A DNA stretch of 64,000 bases from an uncultured Lachnospiraceae bacterium (GTDB taxonomy: Bacteria; Bacillota; Clostridia; Lachnospirales; Lachnospiraceae). Positions 1-7,610 of the stretch are shown here, one piece after another. Every line of letters begins with the position of its first letter. Position 1 is the first letter of the stretch. Position numbers and translations under genes: made by a program. The stretch covers positions 158,590-222,589 of the forward strand of contig CAJTMB010000001.1 of assembly GCA_910577105.1 (NCBI GenBank). The letters run 5' to 3'. Below the pieces are notes generated by a model. It made no database searches. It was not told the origin of the DNA and was given only the letters and a program-made list of their open reading frames with translations.

Positions 1-333
1 CATTGCTTTCTGCTTCAAATCGTACTTCCAAACGTCTTTAGCAATTTTTACCAAATCATCCGTGGTATAAGATTTTCCGCCAAACTGTACGTTCATGCTT
101 ACTTTTACTTCTTCTTTGGCTGCTTTCTTGGCTGCCGGTTTCTTTGCTGCTGTTTTGGTCCTGGCTGCCCTCTTCGGCGCTGCCTTTTCCTCTTTAACAG
201 CTGCTGCTGTTTCTTTTACTGCCGCTTTCTTTTCTTCTCCTGCGGGTGCTGCCTTTATCTCTTCTGCCTTAACTGGTGCAGTCTTTACCTCAGCGGGTGT
301 TTCCTTTGTTACTGTTTTCTTTGTTGTTGCCAT
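1..333 (-). CDS. DUF6465 family protein (partial, C-terminus beyond window)
   Basis: The reading frame starts at the ATG read from 333 on the minus strand, behind a GGGAG ribosome binding site, and runs off the window edge after 111 codons. The first ~80 residues are a low-complexity Ala/Lys/Glu-rich tail (repeated KKAA, AAPK, VKEE patterns, histone-H1-like). They lead into MNVQFGGKSYTTDDLVKIAK, which resembles the start of the DUF6465 domain common in Lachnospiraceae. Function is unknown. The charged tail suggests nucleic acid or surface binding, but that is only inference. Confidence 0.75.
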   Translation of the reverse strand, partial: MATTKKTVTKETPAEVKTAPVKAEEIKAAPAGEEKKAAVKETAAAVKEEKAAPKRAARTKTAAKKPAAKKAAKEEVKVSMNVQFGGKSYTTDDLVKIAKDVWKYDLKQKAM

Positions 334-427
334 GTAAACTTCTCCCTTCGATATATATGGCATTCCATGATGCCAAACTTTTTCATCTCCTCACAGAAAG
401 CAGAAAAAAATTCCTGCGCCTCCTGCA

Positions 428-454
428 TTTACAGTTTAGTGCATAAACTGTAAA
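428..454. repeat. Perfect 11-bp inverted repeat downstream of uppP
   Basis: TTTACAGTTTA, a 5-nt spacer GTGCA, then TAAACTGTAAA. It lies between the uppP stop and the DUF6465 start. There is no clear T-run after it on the minus strand, so it may be a weak terminator of uppP or an operator for the DUF6465 gene. Confidence 0.5.
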
Positions 455-485
455 TTGTCAACTATTATGCCATAATTGCTTTTAT

Positions 486-1334
486 TTAACGAAAGCATAA
501 AAAATAAATGATAACAACCAGTCCCAAAATAATCCTGTACCAGCCAAATACTTTAAAATCGTGTTTCTTAATATAAGAAAGCAAAAATTTGATAACTGCC
601 ACGGAAACCGCAAAGGCAACAATCATCGCCACTACCAGCGCTGCCAGCTCAACCGGCTTAAAATCAAGTCCGAACTTAACCACCTTTAAAAGGCTTGCCC
701 CAAACATAACCGGAATCGCAAGGAAAAACGTAAACTCTGCTGCAACCGGTCGGGAAATGCCAATCAACAGTGCACCTATAATTGTAGCCCCAGAACGGGA
801 AGTTCCGGGAAATACTGCCGCAATCAGCTGAAACACACCAATCATCAATGCCGCCTGATAGCTGATTTGGGAAAGTTCTGTCACTGCCGGATTTTTTCCT
901 TTGTTCCAGTTTTCAATAAGTATAAAAGCAATGCCAAAAACAATCAGTGCGCCGGCCACCACATACCAATGATAAAACATGGCATCCAGCACATCATCAA
1001 ACCAAAGTCCTATGACGGCTGCCGGAATACATGCCACCAGGATTTTAAACCACAAGGTCATAACATCCATTTTGACATAGGCAAGCAGCCCCGTATTTTT
1101 AAAACCGTTTCCCTTCTTGCAAAACGGCCAGATTTCTTTTATAAAGAGCACCACCACTGCCAGTATGGCGCCAAGCTGTATGACTACCTCAAACATTCCG
1201 AAAAAGTCTTCGGAAACATTCTCAAACTTAATAAACTCTTCCAGCAGAATCAAGTGTCCCGTACTGCTGATGGGCAGCCACTCCGTAATGCCTTCCACAA
1301 TCCCAAAAATAATTGCTTTAATAATGTCTAACAT
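486..1334 (-). CDS. uppP: Undecaprenyl-diphosphatase UppP (BacA family)
   Basis: Integral membrane phosphatase that recycles undecaprenyl pyrophosphate to the monophosphate lipid carrier for peptidoglycan and other wall polymers; members of the family confer bacitracin tolerance. At 282 aa it has the normal family length. Both signature segments are present: EGITEWLPISSTGH (residues ~14-27) and PGTSRSG (~176-182), with several hydrophobic segments around them. The start has an AAAGGAGG site. The gene lies 11 bp after the patatin-like gene, so the two are probably cotranscribed. Identification is secure. Confidence 0.96.
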   Translation of the reverse strand: MLDIIKAIIFGIVEGITEWLPISSTGHLILLEEFIKFENVSEDFFGMFEVVIQLGAILAVVVLFIKEIWPFCKKGNGFKNTGLLAYVKMDVMTLWFKILVACIPAAVIGLWFDDVLDAMFYHWYVVAGALIVFGIAFILIENWNKGKNPAVTELSQISYQAALMIGVFQLIAAVFPGTSRSGATIIGALLIGISRPVAAEFTFFLAIPVMFGASLLKVVKFGLDFKPVELAALVVAMIVAFAVSVAVIKFLLSYIKKHDFKVFGWYRIILGLVVIIYFLCFR

Positions 1335-1345
1335 GTTATCCTCCT

Positions 1346-2194
1346 TTAAGACTCCAGATAATTCAACAGAACTTCAAAACAATCCTTTGCATCACGGTAG
1401 CCTTCTTCATATAAAGTTTTCAGCTTTTCAGCATCCCTTTCAATCCTTCCGACATTACTTTTTGCCTTGGGGCGGATTACAAATGCCTGCCCGTTTTCCT
1501 GCTGTTTTTCCAGAAATGCCATCGTGTCATTGTAAGTGATATGCCTTTTTGCCATCAAATCATATACCTTGGGATACTTTAAATAACGCAGTTTCAAAAG
1601 ACCCAGCTGTGAAGAAGGTTTCCTCACAAAGCCTTCCTCTTTGGTCAGAATTACCACATTCTTTTTATTTCCGTCCAGAATGGATTTGCGAATGGGAATT
1701 GCATCCGAAATACCGCCGTCCAGATAAAGGCTGCCGCCTATTTTTACATTTCTCGATACCAACGGCAGGGACGCCGATGCACGGACTGCATCCATGTCAG
1801 CTTTCATGTCCCTTATCCTGAGGTATTCCGGCATACCTGTGACAATGTTTGTAACTACCGCATATGCCCTGCCCTCATACCTGTCAAATGCTTCGTAGTC
1901 GTAAGGATTCAGATACTCCGGTATCAAATGATAGGCCGTCTTGACATTGAACAAGTCCCCGGTAGTTAAAAGGCTTTGTACACTGCAATATTTTTTGCTG
2001 TCCAGATAGTCAATACTGATGTCCAGGGCCCTTCCCCTTTGGCATGACAAATAGCTGCACATGTGGCACGCTCCTGCCGAAACACCGTAAACATTGGAGA
2101 ATGCGATTCCCTTATCCATAAAATAATCCAGTACACCGGCGGTGTAGATTCCTTTCATTCCCCCGCCTTCCAAAACAAGTCCTGCCTGATACAT
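1346..2194 (-). CDS. Patatin-like phospholipase family protein
   Basis: Predicted serine lipid acyl hydrolase of the bacterial patatin family (RssA/YjjU-like). Visible motifs are the oxyanion-hole glycine run GGGMKG (residues 10-15), the nucleophile elbow GVSAG with Ser39, and the catalytic Asp in DGG (159-161), giving a complete Ser/Asp dyad. The 282-aa length fits stand-alone patatins. There is no signal peptide, so it is probably cytosolic. It sits between an aminotransferase gene (36 bp upstream) and uppP (11 bp downstream). The physiological lipid substrate is not evident. Confidence 0.9.
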   Translation of the reverse strand: MYQAGLVLEGGGMKGIYTAGVLDYFMDKGIAFSNVYGVSAGACHMCSYLSCQRGRALDISIDYLDSKKYCSVQSLLTTGDLFNVKTAYHLIPEYLNPYDYEAFDRYEGRAYAVVTNIVTGMPEYLRIRDMKADMDAVRASASLPLVSRNVKIGGSLYLDGGISDAIPIRKSILDGNKKNVVILTKEEGFVRKPSSQLGLLKLRYLKYPKVYDLMAKRHITYNDTMAFLEKQQENGQAFVIRPKAKSNVGRIERDAEKLKTLYEEGYRDAKDCFEVLLNYLES

Positions 2195-2230
2195 ATAACT
2201 TCCCTCTTTTCCAAAAACTTAACCCTTACC

Positions 2231-3415
2231 TCAATACTCCGACGCCACAAACTTTCTGAGCGCTTCTAAGGAACGTTCCACTTTTTCCGTGTCGATGCAG
2301 TATGCCATACGAAAATAACCGGGACAGCCAAAAGTGTCTGACGGCACAAGCACCAAATCGTACTTTAAGGCTTTCTCACAAAAAACCTTTGCATCTTCCT
2401 CCAATGCCTTAGGGAAAATGTAAAATGTACCCCCCGGCTTCACACATTGGAATCCCAGTGCTTTCAACTCTTTATATAATATGTTCATATTGGTTTCATA
2501 TACGGAAAGTTCCGCTGTCTTTTCAAGAACCTCCGCAACAGCAAGCTGAATAACGGAAGGCGGACAGTTGTGTCCGATTCCCCTTGAAATCTGCCCGCAC
2601 ATCTGAATCATGTCCTTTGCGTCCCGGCAGGCGGGATTGATGGCAACATAACCGATTCTTTCGCCCGGCAGTGACAAGGATTTGGAGAAGCTGTAACACA
2701 TAATAGTATTGTCATAAAATGAGGAAACACAAGGCGCCTCCACTCCGTCAAATATAATCTCCCTGTAAGGCTCATCGGAAATCAGGTAGATATCATGTCC
2801 GTATTCTTCGGATTTGGCAAGAAGCACGCCTGCAAGCTTCTTCAGCGTTGCCGCAGAATAAACCGCACCCGATGGATTGTTTGGCGTATTGATAAGCACT
2901 GCCATGGTTTTTGGGGAAAGCATCTCCTCAAATGCCGCAAAATTAATCTGAAAATCCTTTGTGTCTGCTGGCACTACCTTTAACACCGCGCCTGTCAAAT
3001 CCACATAGGGATGATACTCCGGAAAAAAAGGCGCAAATGTCAATATTTCATCCTCCGGTTTTGTCACCAGCCTGAAGGCATGGGCAAGGGCTCCTGCTGC
3101 CCCGCTTGCCATAAAAATATGTTCTGCCCGATAAGGAATCCCAAATCTTTTTTCCAAAGACGCAGCAATCTTTTCGCGTACCGATGTGATACCCAGACTG
3201 GGACTGTATCCATGCAATTCCATGGGGTTTTTATGCTGCAGGAAATCAACCATGGTATCCGTAAACTCCTTCGGTACCGGAACAGACGGATTGCCGAGAC
3301 TGTAATCAAACACATTCCCGTAACCGATTTCTTTTCCTCTTGCAGTGGCAAACTCCGACAACTGCCTGATTACGGATTTTCCCGATAACATATCTTTATA
3401 TTTCTGTACCAGCAT
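2231..3415 (-). CDS. Pyridoxal phosphate-dependent aminotransferase (class I/II)
   Basis: Fold-type I aminotransferase of 394 aa. Visible motifs are NTPNNPSG (~176-183, substrate/PLP-binding Asn), SDEPY (~213-217, Asp contacting the pyridine nitrogen) and SFSKSLSLPGERIGY with the Schiff-base Lys at ~245. This sets it in the aspartate/tyrosine/alanine transaminase superfamily; the substrate cannot be fixed from sequence. It is the first gene of the unit running into patatin and uppP. Its upstream region is unusual: a consensus promoter overlapped by a 16-bp palindrome, then a hairpin with a U-tract ending just before the AGGAGGAG site, so regulated expression is likely. Confidence 0.92.
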   Translation of the reverse strand: MLVQKYKDMLSGKSVIRQLSEFATARGKEIGYGNVFDYSLGNPSVPVPKEFTDTMVDFLQHKNPMELHGYSPSLGITSVREKIAASLEKRFGIPYRAEHIFMASGAAGALAHAFRLVTKPEDEILTFAPFFPEYHPYVDLTGAVLKVVPADTKDFQINFAAFEEMLSPKTMAVLINTPNNPSGAVYSAATLKKLAGVLLAKSEEYGHDIYLISDEPYREIIFDGVEAPCVSSFYDNTIMCYSFSKSLSLPGERIGYVAINPACRDAKDMIQMCGQISRGIGHNCPPSVIQLAVAEVLEKTAELSVYETNMNILYKELKALGFQCVKPGGTFYIFPKALEEDAKVFCEKALKYDLVLVPSDTFGCPGYFRMAYCIDTEKVERSLEALRKFVASEY

Positions 3416-3427
3416 TGTACTCCTCCT

Positions 3428-3466
3428 CTAAAAAAATCCTCCACCTTTCGGCGGAGGACTAGACAT
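3428..3466 (-). other. Possible 12-codon leader peptide overlapping the terminator-like hairpin
   Basis: An ATG in the leader opens a frame reading MSSPPPKGGGFF and then TAG. Its codons cover the whole terminator hairpin and its stop touches the aminotransferase ribosome binding site. A Pro-Pro-Pro run is a known ribosome-stalling motif. The upstream GAAGGA is far from the ATG (about 14 nt), so translation is uncertain and this may be chance. Confidence 0.25.
3430..3458 (-). terminator. Terminator-like leader hairpin (attenuator) of the aminotransferase gene
   Basis: On the minus strand TCCTCCGCC, loop GAAA, GGTGGAGGA, then seven T residues, ending directly before AGAGGAGGAG and the start codon. 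It lies downstream of the promoter, not of a minus-strand gene, so it fits premature termination rather than end-of-operon termination. The TCCTCC 5' arm is also complementary to the AGGAGGA Shine-Dalgarno, offering an alternative pairing. Confidence 0.55.
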
Positions 3467-3495
3467 TTCTTGCGTGGTAAATCCTTCGTACCTAA

Positions 3496-3524
3496 ATACT
3501 AACAAGGACTTTCGCGAAAGTCAA
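3496..3524 (-). promoter_or_regulatory. Promoter of the aminotransferase gene
   Basis: TTGACT (3524-3519), 17-bp spacer, TAGTAT (3501-3496) on the minus strand. A perfect 16-bp palindrome covers part of the -35 and the spacer, as expected of a repressor site. Confidence 0.7.
3507..3522. promoter_or_regulatory. Palindromic operator candidate GACTTTCGCGAAAGTC
   Basis: A perfect 16-bp palindrome overlapping the -35 hexamer and spacer of the aminotransferase promoter. The binding protein cannot be named. It does not match the usual Rex, CodY or GntR consensus. Confidence 0.6.
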
Positions 3525-3586
3525 GAGGCGCTTGCAAATGAAAAATATTTACATGTAGGATTGCAAAAACTCTCACCGAAAGCATA

Positions 3587-3615
3587 TTGCCTAATACTTA
3601 AAAGAATGCTACAAT
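3587..3615 (+). promoter_or_regulatory. Promoter of the membrane-anchored gene at 3650
   Basis: TTGCCT, 17-bp spacer, TACAAT, about 35 bp ahead of the GTG start. Confidence 0.55.
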
Positions 3616-3649
3616 AAATTTTACATAGTAAATCTTAGGAGGTTTTCCC

Positions 3650-4126
3650 GTGAGCGCAGGTTGGATTATCACAATTATTATTCTTGTAGTCATTATTGCA
3701 ATTATTGCAGCATTATATTTTCTAGGAAAAAAAGCACAGAAAAAACAAGCTGAACAGCAAACCATGATGGAAGAAAATAAGCAGACCATTTCCATGTTGA
3801 TTATTGATAAAAAACGCATGAAAATAAAAGAGTCCGGCCTTCCGCAAATGGTGATTGACCAGACCCCTAAACTGATGCGCGGCTCCAAACTTCCCATTGT
3901 GAAGGCAAAAATCGGCCCCCAGATTCTTTCCCTTGTCAGTGATGAAAAGATATTTGACAATATTCCTGTCAAAAAAGAGGTAAAAGCCGTTGTCAGCGGC
4001 ATTTATATTCTGGACGTCAAGGGATTACACGGCAAATCCCAGCCCGTTCCCCAAAAGAAAAAAAGCTGGTTTAAGCGTACCCTGGAAACCGCTCAGGAAA
4101 AAGCAGGGGCAAAACCTGTCAAATAA
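3650..4126 (+). CDS. Membrane-anchored protein of unknown function
   Basis: 158 aa starting at GTG, 7 bp after a perfect AGGAGG. Residues ~5-26 form one strongly hydrophobic transmembrane segment (IITIIILVVIIAIIAALYFL) with no lipobox. A Lys/Gln-rich linker follows, then a ~90-residue mixed alpha/beta domain and a Lys-rich C-terminus. The topology suggests a cytoplasmic or surface domain tethered by an N-terminal anchor. No family is recognised. It is monocistronic, with its own promoter upstream and a strong bidirectional terminator 20 bp downstream. Confidence 0.8.
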   Translation: MSAGWIITIIILVVIIAIIAALYFLGKKAQKKQAEQQTMMEENKQTISMLIIDKKRMKIKESGLPQMVIDQTPKLMRGSKLPIVKAKIGPQILSLVSDEKIFDNIPVKKEVKAVVSGIYILDVKGLHGKSQPVPQKKKSWFKRTLETAQEKAGAKPVK

Positions 4127-4146
4127 AATTTAATAACGCATATTTA

Positions 4147-4184
4147 CAAAAGACCGCCACAGTTTACACCGTGGCGGTCTTTTG
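4147..4184. terminator. Bidirectional intrinsic terminator
   Basis: Perfect 14-bp stem (CAAAAGACCGCCAC / GTGGCGGTCTTTTG) with a 10-nt loop, between convergent genes 3650-4126 (+) and 4194-4646 (-). The A/T ends supply a U-tract in either direction. Confidence 0.9.
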
Positions 4185-4193
4185 CAAAACGCA

Positions 4194-4646
4194 TCAGGAT
4201 GTGAAGATAGCATTGTTGCCTGCATCCCTCTCAGAAATTTCCATACTAATCCGGCAGTCTGCCAAAAATTCATAGTTAACCTCAAGAGTATAATCCACAT
4301 TTACGCGAATCATGCTATTCTCATTTTGCATCGTAATTCTTTTTGCATCTATTCCAATCAAAATGTCTCCGAAAGGGGTCGCATAATTCGTCAGGCTTTT
4401 TTTGTTTTCTTCAAAAATCATGTGAACATTGACAAAGCCTCTTTTAGTGAGTTCCAAAGATTTCTCTTTAAATTTGATTATATTTTTAGTATTTTCGTCT
4501 GTCCCTTCAGATGCCTCATCGTAGATAACATAATGGCTGTTGTTTTTTTGGTAATATTCTGCTGCCGTAATGGTCTGTACATTACTTTCATCAGCACAGG
4601 CATCAAACTGTAGTCCTTTTATTGCCAGCAACACGTCTTTTGTCAT
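4194..4646 (-). CDS. DUF1934 domain-containing protein
   Basis: 150-aa protein matching the DUF1934 (YwiB-like) small beta-barrel family by overall sequence pattern: an N-terminal strand VLLAIKGLQ, the central ITAAEYYQKNNSHYVIYDE, and the C-terminal segment IRVNVDYTLEVNYEFLADC. The family is widespread in Firmicutes; its biochemical role is not established. It lies 9 bp downstream of murI and is probably cotranscribed with it. Transcription ends at the shared terminator at 4147-4184. Confidence 0.85.
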   Translation of the reverse strand: MTKDVLLAIKGLQFDACADESNVQTITAAEYYQKNNSHYVIYDEASEGTDENTKNIIKFKEKSLELTKRGFVNVHMIFEENKKSLTNYATPFGDILIGIDAKRITMQNENSMIRVNVDYTLEVNYEFLADCRISMEISERDAGNNAIFTS

Positions 4647-4655
4647 AAATATTCC

Positions 4656-5501
4656 TCATTTATCATTTTCAATATTAACCTGTTTTGCGGATAAAACCCC
4701 ATACTTTATAATGGAATTTGCAAAACGGATAAATTTATCGGCAGTATCACTTACAAAAAACTGGTACTGATTATCCCCCAAGCCTGATGGCTGTTGTTTT
4801 AAAAGCCCTTTCTGTAAGAGCATTTCTTTCAGTTCCCTTGCTGTTTCATAAGCCGGATTCACCAAGGTAACTCCCTCTCCCATGATTTTTCCGATTGTAG
4901 AACGTATTAGGGGATAATGGGTGCATCCTAAAATCAATGTGTCAATATCCAAATCTATCAGTTCGGTTAAATATCTTCGCGCTATCTCATCGGTTACCGG
5001 GTCTTCCAAAAGCCCTTCTTCCACCAATGGCACAAATAACGGGCAGGCCTTTCCCCAGATAGTCACATCATGATTTAGTTCTTCTATGTATTGGTTATAT
5101 ATCCCGCTTCTAATTGTGGCTTCCGTGGCAATCACGCCGATTTTCCCGCTCCTTGTAGCCTCGGCGGCAGCCCTGGCACCCGGCTTCACCACACCAATCA
5201 TGGGAATGTCAATTTCTTTTTCCAGTTCGTCCAACGCGTAAGCGCTTGCCGTATTGCACGCCACAACAATAGTCTTAACATTATGGGCCTCCAGAAAACG
5301 GACAATCTGCCTTGAAAACCGAATTACGGTTTCTTTTGACTTGTTACCGTAAGGCACTCTGGCTGTATCCCCGAAATATATAATTCTTTCGTTGGGAATC
5401 TGGCGCATGATTTCCCTAACCACTGTCAAACCTCCGATACCGGAATCAAAAACCCCAATCGGAGCCTCACTGCGCCCTGTACTGTTTATTTTATCAATCA
5501 T
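4656..5501 (-). CDS. murI: Glutamate racemase
   Basis: Converts L- to D-glutamate for peptidoglycan stem peptides. 281 aa. The two catalytic cysteine contexts are intact: VVACNTAS (Cys82) and GCTHYP (Cys193). The Asp/Ser pair in GVFDSGIGGLTVV (Asp19, Ser20) and the FGDTARVPYG segment are also present. It lies between a small membrane protein gene (10 bp upstream) and DUF1934 (9 bp downstream), forming a compact cell-wall-associated unit. Identification is secure. Confidence 0.96.
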   Translation of the reverse strand: MIDKINSTGRSEAPIGVFDSGIGGLTVVREIMRQIPNERIIYFGDTARVPYGNKSKETVIRFSRQIVRFLEAHNVKTIVVACNTASAYALDELEKEIDIPMIGVVKPGARAAAEATRSGKIGVIATEATIRSGIYNQYIEELNHDVTIWGKACPLFVPLVEEGLLEDPVTDEIARRYLTELIDLDIDTLILGCTHYPLIRSTIGKIMGEGVTLVNPAYETARELKEMLLQKGLLKQQPSGLGDNQYQFFVSDTADKFIRFANSIIKYGVLSAKQVNIENDK

Positions 5502-5511
5502 TTATTAATCC

Positions 5512-5775
5512 TTATCCCTTTTCAAAATAAGCGCTGATTACTTCCCATAACCTGCTTCTTATTTTAATCTCTTCCGGCTCAGCTGACAAGAGTTTATAAT
5601 ACAGTTCACTGCCTTCAGGCACATTCCATTCCTCTTCTTCACCCTTTTCCGTTAAATATACTACTTTACAGGTATTTTCCAACATGCTTAATTCCGGGTA
5701 AAACAAACCAAAAAATCCTACAGCCGCCAAAACTGCCCCGCTTTTCTTCAAGAAAATTCTGAGATTGTCTTTCAT
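5512..5775 (-). CDS. Small single-pass membrane protein of unknown function
   Basis: 87 aa from ATG 5775, chosen because AGGAG lies 7 bp upstream; a longer frame reaches 5880 but has no ribosome binding site. An N-terminal basic stretch is followed by one hydrophobic segment (SGAVLAAVGFFGLFYPEL), then an acidic domain containing YLTEKGEEEEW and ending in YFEKG. No family is recognised. It lies 10 bp upstream of murI and is probably in the same transcript. Confidence 0.65.
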   Translation of the reverse strand: MKDNLRIFLKKSGAVLAAVGFFGLFYPELSMLENTCKVVYLTEKGEEEEWNVPEGSELYYKLLSAEPEEIKIRSRLWEVISAYFEKG

Positions 5776-5884
5776 TCTGCCACACTCCTGTTTCCTGCTC
5801 CGTTTCCAACAACGGATTGTTCTCTTAGAAGTGTCGCCTGTTATTTGTATTTTATACCTATAAAGTATGCTTCCGGGCAAAAGG

Positions 5885-6583
5885 CTATGCGCGCTTTGTC
5901 AGATTCTTTTCCCTCTCCAGGCGAATCTGTTTCATAATGGAATTTTCCTGATTGTCAATATGCAGCCTTGCAGTCTTGGCCGCCGTTTCCTTATCCTTAT
6001 TGCGAATACTCTCATAGATGATGCGGTGTTCTTTCATCAGCTGCTCATGACTGCTCTCTTCTTTTATATATTCAAAACGGTATCGGTACATTTGTTCGGA
6101 AAGATTGTTGACAAGCTGCACCAGCCGGCTGTTGCCGGTCGCTTCCACGATAATGTCGTGAAGCGCCACATCAGCCTGCGCTATTTTTTGAGGGTCCCTT
6201 GTCACGGTAGCCTTCTCGAAAGCATCACAGGCATCGGAAAGGGCAGTAAGCTCACCCTGACTGATTCTGTCGCAGGCCAGTTCCACACATAAAGCATCCA
6301 GTGCGCGTCTTACCTCCAATGTATCCTTAAGGCTTTTTTCGGTAATTTGTGCCACTTCGGCTCCCTTTCTCGGAATCATGATGACCAGCCCTTCCAACTC
6401 CAGCTTGCGGATAGCCTCTCTGATAGGGGTACGGCTTACTCCAAGCCGGTTTGCCAGATGCAGTTCCATCAGCCTTTCGCCCGGCTTTAATTCTCCCGTC
6501 AGGATTTCTTTCCTGAGTGTGTTAAACACCACATCCCGAAGCGGTAAAAATTCATCCATGTTTCCCTGTAAATTTTCCTGCAT
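5885..6583 (-). CDS. GntR family transcriptional regulator, FadR/FCD subfamily
   Basis: 232-aa regulator with an N-terminal winged helix-turn-helix (residues ~15-75, core LANRLGVSRTPIREAIRKLELEGL) and a C-terminal all-helical FCD ligand domain that carries the D/H residues usual for metal and organic acid binding (for example DVALHDIIVEATGN). The start ATG has AAAGGAGG and overlaps the end of ispE by 32 bp, so the two genes are cotranscribed. The operator-like TTGTATACAA ahead of ispE matches the TNGT-N2-ACNA pattern of FCD regulators, suggesting autoregulation. The effector is unknown. Confidence 0.92.
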   Translation of the reverse strand: MQENLQGNMDEFLPLRDVVFNTLRKEILTGELKPGERLMELHLANRLGVSRTPIREAIRKLELEGLVIMIPRKGAEVAQITEKSLKDTLEVRRALDALCVELACDRISQGELTALSDACDAFEKATVTRDPQKIAQADVALHDIIVEATGNSRLVQLVNNLSEQMYRYRFEYIKEESSHEQLMKEHRIIYESIRNKDKETAAKTARLHIDNQENSIMKQIRLEREKNLTKRA

Positions 6584-7454
6584 ACCCTTCCTCCTTTGGA
6601 CTGAATGTCGTCACAAAACACTGTCCGGCAAGCTGCATACCGCCCAATCTTTTTTTTGCGGCATTCGCTTTTCCTTCCTCCTCAAAAATGCCAAACACAG
6701 TCGGTCCGCTCCCACTCATAAGCGCCTTACATGCACCATTCTCTTCCATGAAACATTTTAGTCCGGTAATAATGGGATACTCCCTTTCCGTAACGGATTG
6801 CAATACATTGTCCATTCTCCCTGTCACACCCTGCAGGCTTCCTTTACGGATAGCCTCTACCATGCCGTCAATGTCAGGATGTCGTTTTATGTTCGACAAC
6901 GCTAAATGTTCATACACATATTTCGTGGAAACATCTATATCGGGTTTTACCACCAGAAGAAAACAATCCGGAGCGTCCGGAAGCCTCGTCAGCTTCTCGC
7001 CAATTCCCTCCGCCAATGCAGTTCCTCCCATGATGCAGTAAGGAACATCCGCGCCCAGATTCACTCCCATCCGGCAAAGTTCTTCCTCGGAAATCCCCAG
7101 CGAAAACAATTCATTCATCCCCTTCATGACTGCTGCTGCGTCACTGCTTCCGCCTGCCATGCCCGCAGCCACGGGAATCCTCTTTTCCAGATGAATGGAA
7201 ATGCCCTCCCCTATATGACAGGAATCCATTAAAAGACGGGCTGCCTTGTAAACCAGATTATTTTCGTCCTTTGGCAATGCTTCATTATCCGCAGTCAGCT
7301 CAATCCCCTTTTCCGCCCTTTTCAAGGTAAGGGTATCATAGATATTAACGGTCTGCATCACCATCCTAACTTCATGGTAGCCATTCTCCAGCTTTCGCAC
7401 CACATCAAGACCCAGATTTACTTTGGCATATGCCCTTATTTCCAGCGTGTCCAT
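6552..7454 (-). CDS. ispE: 4-(cytidine 5'-diphospho)-2-C-methyl-D-erythritol kinase
   Basis: GHMP kinase of the MEP isoprenoid pathway. It phosphorylates CDP-methylerythritol on the way to isopentenyl diphosphate, so the strain uses the non-mevalonate route. 300 aa. The GHMP ATP loop PVAAGMAGGSSDAA is at 94-107, with the substrate-contacting Lys11 in the N-terminal AYAKVNLGL motif and the C-terminal MSGSGPTVFGIF glycine loop. It is the first gene of an operon with the downstream GntR regulator, under a consensus promoter. Confidence 0.96.
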   Translation of the reverse strand: MDTLEIRAYAKVNLGLDVVRKLENGYHEVRMVMQTVNIYDTLTLKRAEKGIELTADNEALPKDENNLVYKAARLLMDSCHIGEGISIHLEKRIPVAAGMAGGSSDAAAVMKGMNELFSLGISEEELCRMGVNLGADVPYCIMGGTALAEGIGEKLTRLPDAPDCFLLVVKPDIDVSTKYVYEHLALSNIKRHPDIDGMVEAIRKGSLQGVTGRMDNVLQSVTEREYPIITGLKCFMEENGACKALMSGSGPTVFGIFEEEGKANAAKKRLGGMQLAGQCFVTTFSPKEEGYAGKFTGKHG

Positions 7455-7482
7455 CAGCTTTCCTTTCTATTGCCTTTGTCTA

Positions 7483-7518
7483 TTGTATACAAGGATTGTA
7501 CTTTATTATATACAATCC
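7483..7518. promoter_or_regulatory. GntR-type operator region between the ispE promoter and start codon
   Basis: Two adjacent symmetric elements are present. TTGTATACAA (7483-7492) is a perfect palindrome fitting the FCD-GntR consensus TNGT-N2-ACNA. GGATTGTA and TACAATCC (7493-7500, 7511-7518) are an 8-bp inverted repeat bracketing the -10 hexamer. The first lies just after the expected transcription start, a classical repressor position. Confidence 0.65.
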
Positions 7519-7533
7519 TGCTGTATTCGTCAA
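7505..7533 (-). promoter_or_regulatory. Promoter of ispE-gntR
   Basis: TTGACG (7533-7528), 17-bp spacer, TATAAT (7510-7505) on the minus strand: near-perfect consensus. Confidence 0.8.
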
Positions 7534-7581
7534 TGTGGGGATTGTTCCGCATTCTCCCGGTACTGCCACAAATTTTTCATG

Positions 7582-7610
7582 AAAAAAAGGGGCGTTCAGC
7601 CCCTTTTTTT
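7582..7610 (-). terminator. Intrinsic terminator of the DUF3794/LysM gene
   Basis: AAAAAAAGGGGC, 5-nt loop, GCCCCTTTTTTT. It abuts the stop codon of the gene ending at 7609. The A-run on the other side gives it a U-tract on the minus strand. Confidence 0.85.

Noticed and set aside
95..337. Plus-strand Ala/Phe-rich ORF
   Set aside because: Mirror of the low-complexity Ala/Lys head of the DUF6465 protein on the minus strand.
867..1331. Plus-strand ORFs of 140-154 codons over uppP
   Set aside because: They are opposite-strand shadows of uppP; no ribosome binding site and no family resemblance.
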